From assembly GCF_008831285.2 (NCBI RefSeq), contig NC_045139.1, positions 8,774,204 through 8,838,203 of the forward strand: 64,000 bases of DNA. Reading direction: 5' to 3'. The position numbers and the translations under genes are program-made. Source of the DNA: Nymphaea colorata (Eukaryota > Streptophyta > Magnoliopsida > Nymphaeales > Nymphaeaceae). Shown one piece after another: positions 63,924 to 64,000 of this stretch. Numbering within the stretch: position 1 is the stretch's first letter; each line of letters opens with the position of its first letter. The notes beneath the pieces were generated by a model. It ran no database searches, had not been told where the DNA came from, and worked only from the letters and a program-made list of their open reading frames with translations.

Positions 63924-64000
63924 CTAGAGCAAATAACTGTTAGGAGCAGGAGGATGGATTGGTTGTTCTTCCTCTTCAAAATTTTCCTTTTCTTTCTTCT
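63924..64000 (-). CDS. Possible C-terminal tail cut by the window edge
   Basis: The minus strand is open from the edge to a TAG at 63924-63926, reading KKEKENFEEEEQPIHPPAPN then SYLL. The acidic and proline-rich tail is plausible for a protein end, but 24 residues are too few to be sure. It could be chance, or the end of a gene separate from the one at 62914-63364, because its stop codon blocks a simple join. Confidence 0.22.
   Translation of the reverse strand, partial: KKEKENFEEEEQPIHPPAPNSYLL

Overview
The window is nuclear DNA from a flowering plant. Its genes are split by many GT-AG introns, some of several kilobases, and encode conserved plant proteins. The spaces between genes are AT-rich and hold (TA)n, (CT)n and (GA)n microsatellites, SINE-like and MITE-like relics and degraded LTR material. 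I cannot fix the species; an early-diverging angiosperm is possible but not shown. Every gene I could model lies on the minus strand.

Left part (1-16.8 kb). A possible orphan first exon on the plus strand (158-323) is followed by an eight-exon gene (1897-9969) for an eIF5-mimic protein (5MP/BZW family, W2 domain, 411 aa). About 6 kb without recognisable genes follows, then a two-exon gene (16293-16587) for a 67-residue single-pass membrane protein of unknown function.

Middle part (16.8-47.7 kb). Repeat-rich DNA with long compound microsatellites precedes a five-exon clade-E type protein phosphatase 2C gene (23853-27188, 493 aa, N-myristoylation motif). Its promoter and leader intron probably reach to about 29.2 kb. 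About 18 kb without a convincing gene follows. This stretch holds SINE relics, LTR-like direct repeats, a minisatellite, small hairpins and several islands made of short repeated phrases.

Right part (47.7-64 kb). A twelve-exon SEC23 gene (47741-59772, 773 aa) encodes the inner COPII coat GTPase-activating subunit. Its 4.8 kb third intron holds the degraded 3' end of an LTR retrotransposon, probably Ty3/gypsy, on the opposite strand. Nearby is a short stretch that reads like the start of ribosomal protein S3. At the right edge are the last two exons of an unrecognised minus-strand gene (62914-63364) and a possible tail of another reading frame.

The genes do not form a pathway. They are independent housekeeping or signalling genes: translation control, protein dephosphorylation and ER-to-Golgi transport. 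I see no operon, CRISPR array, viral replication gene or clearly novel multi-gene system. The exon models were checked by hand: splice sites are GT/AG and every complete model keeps frame to its stop codon.
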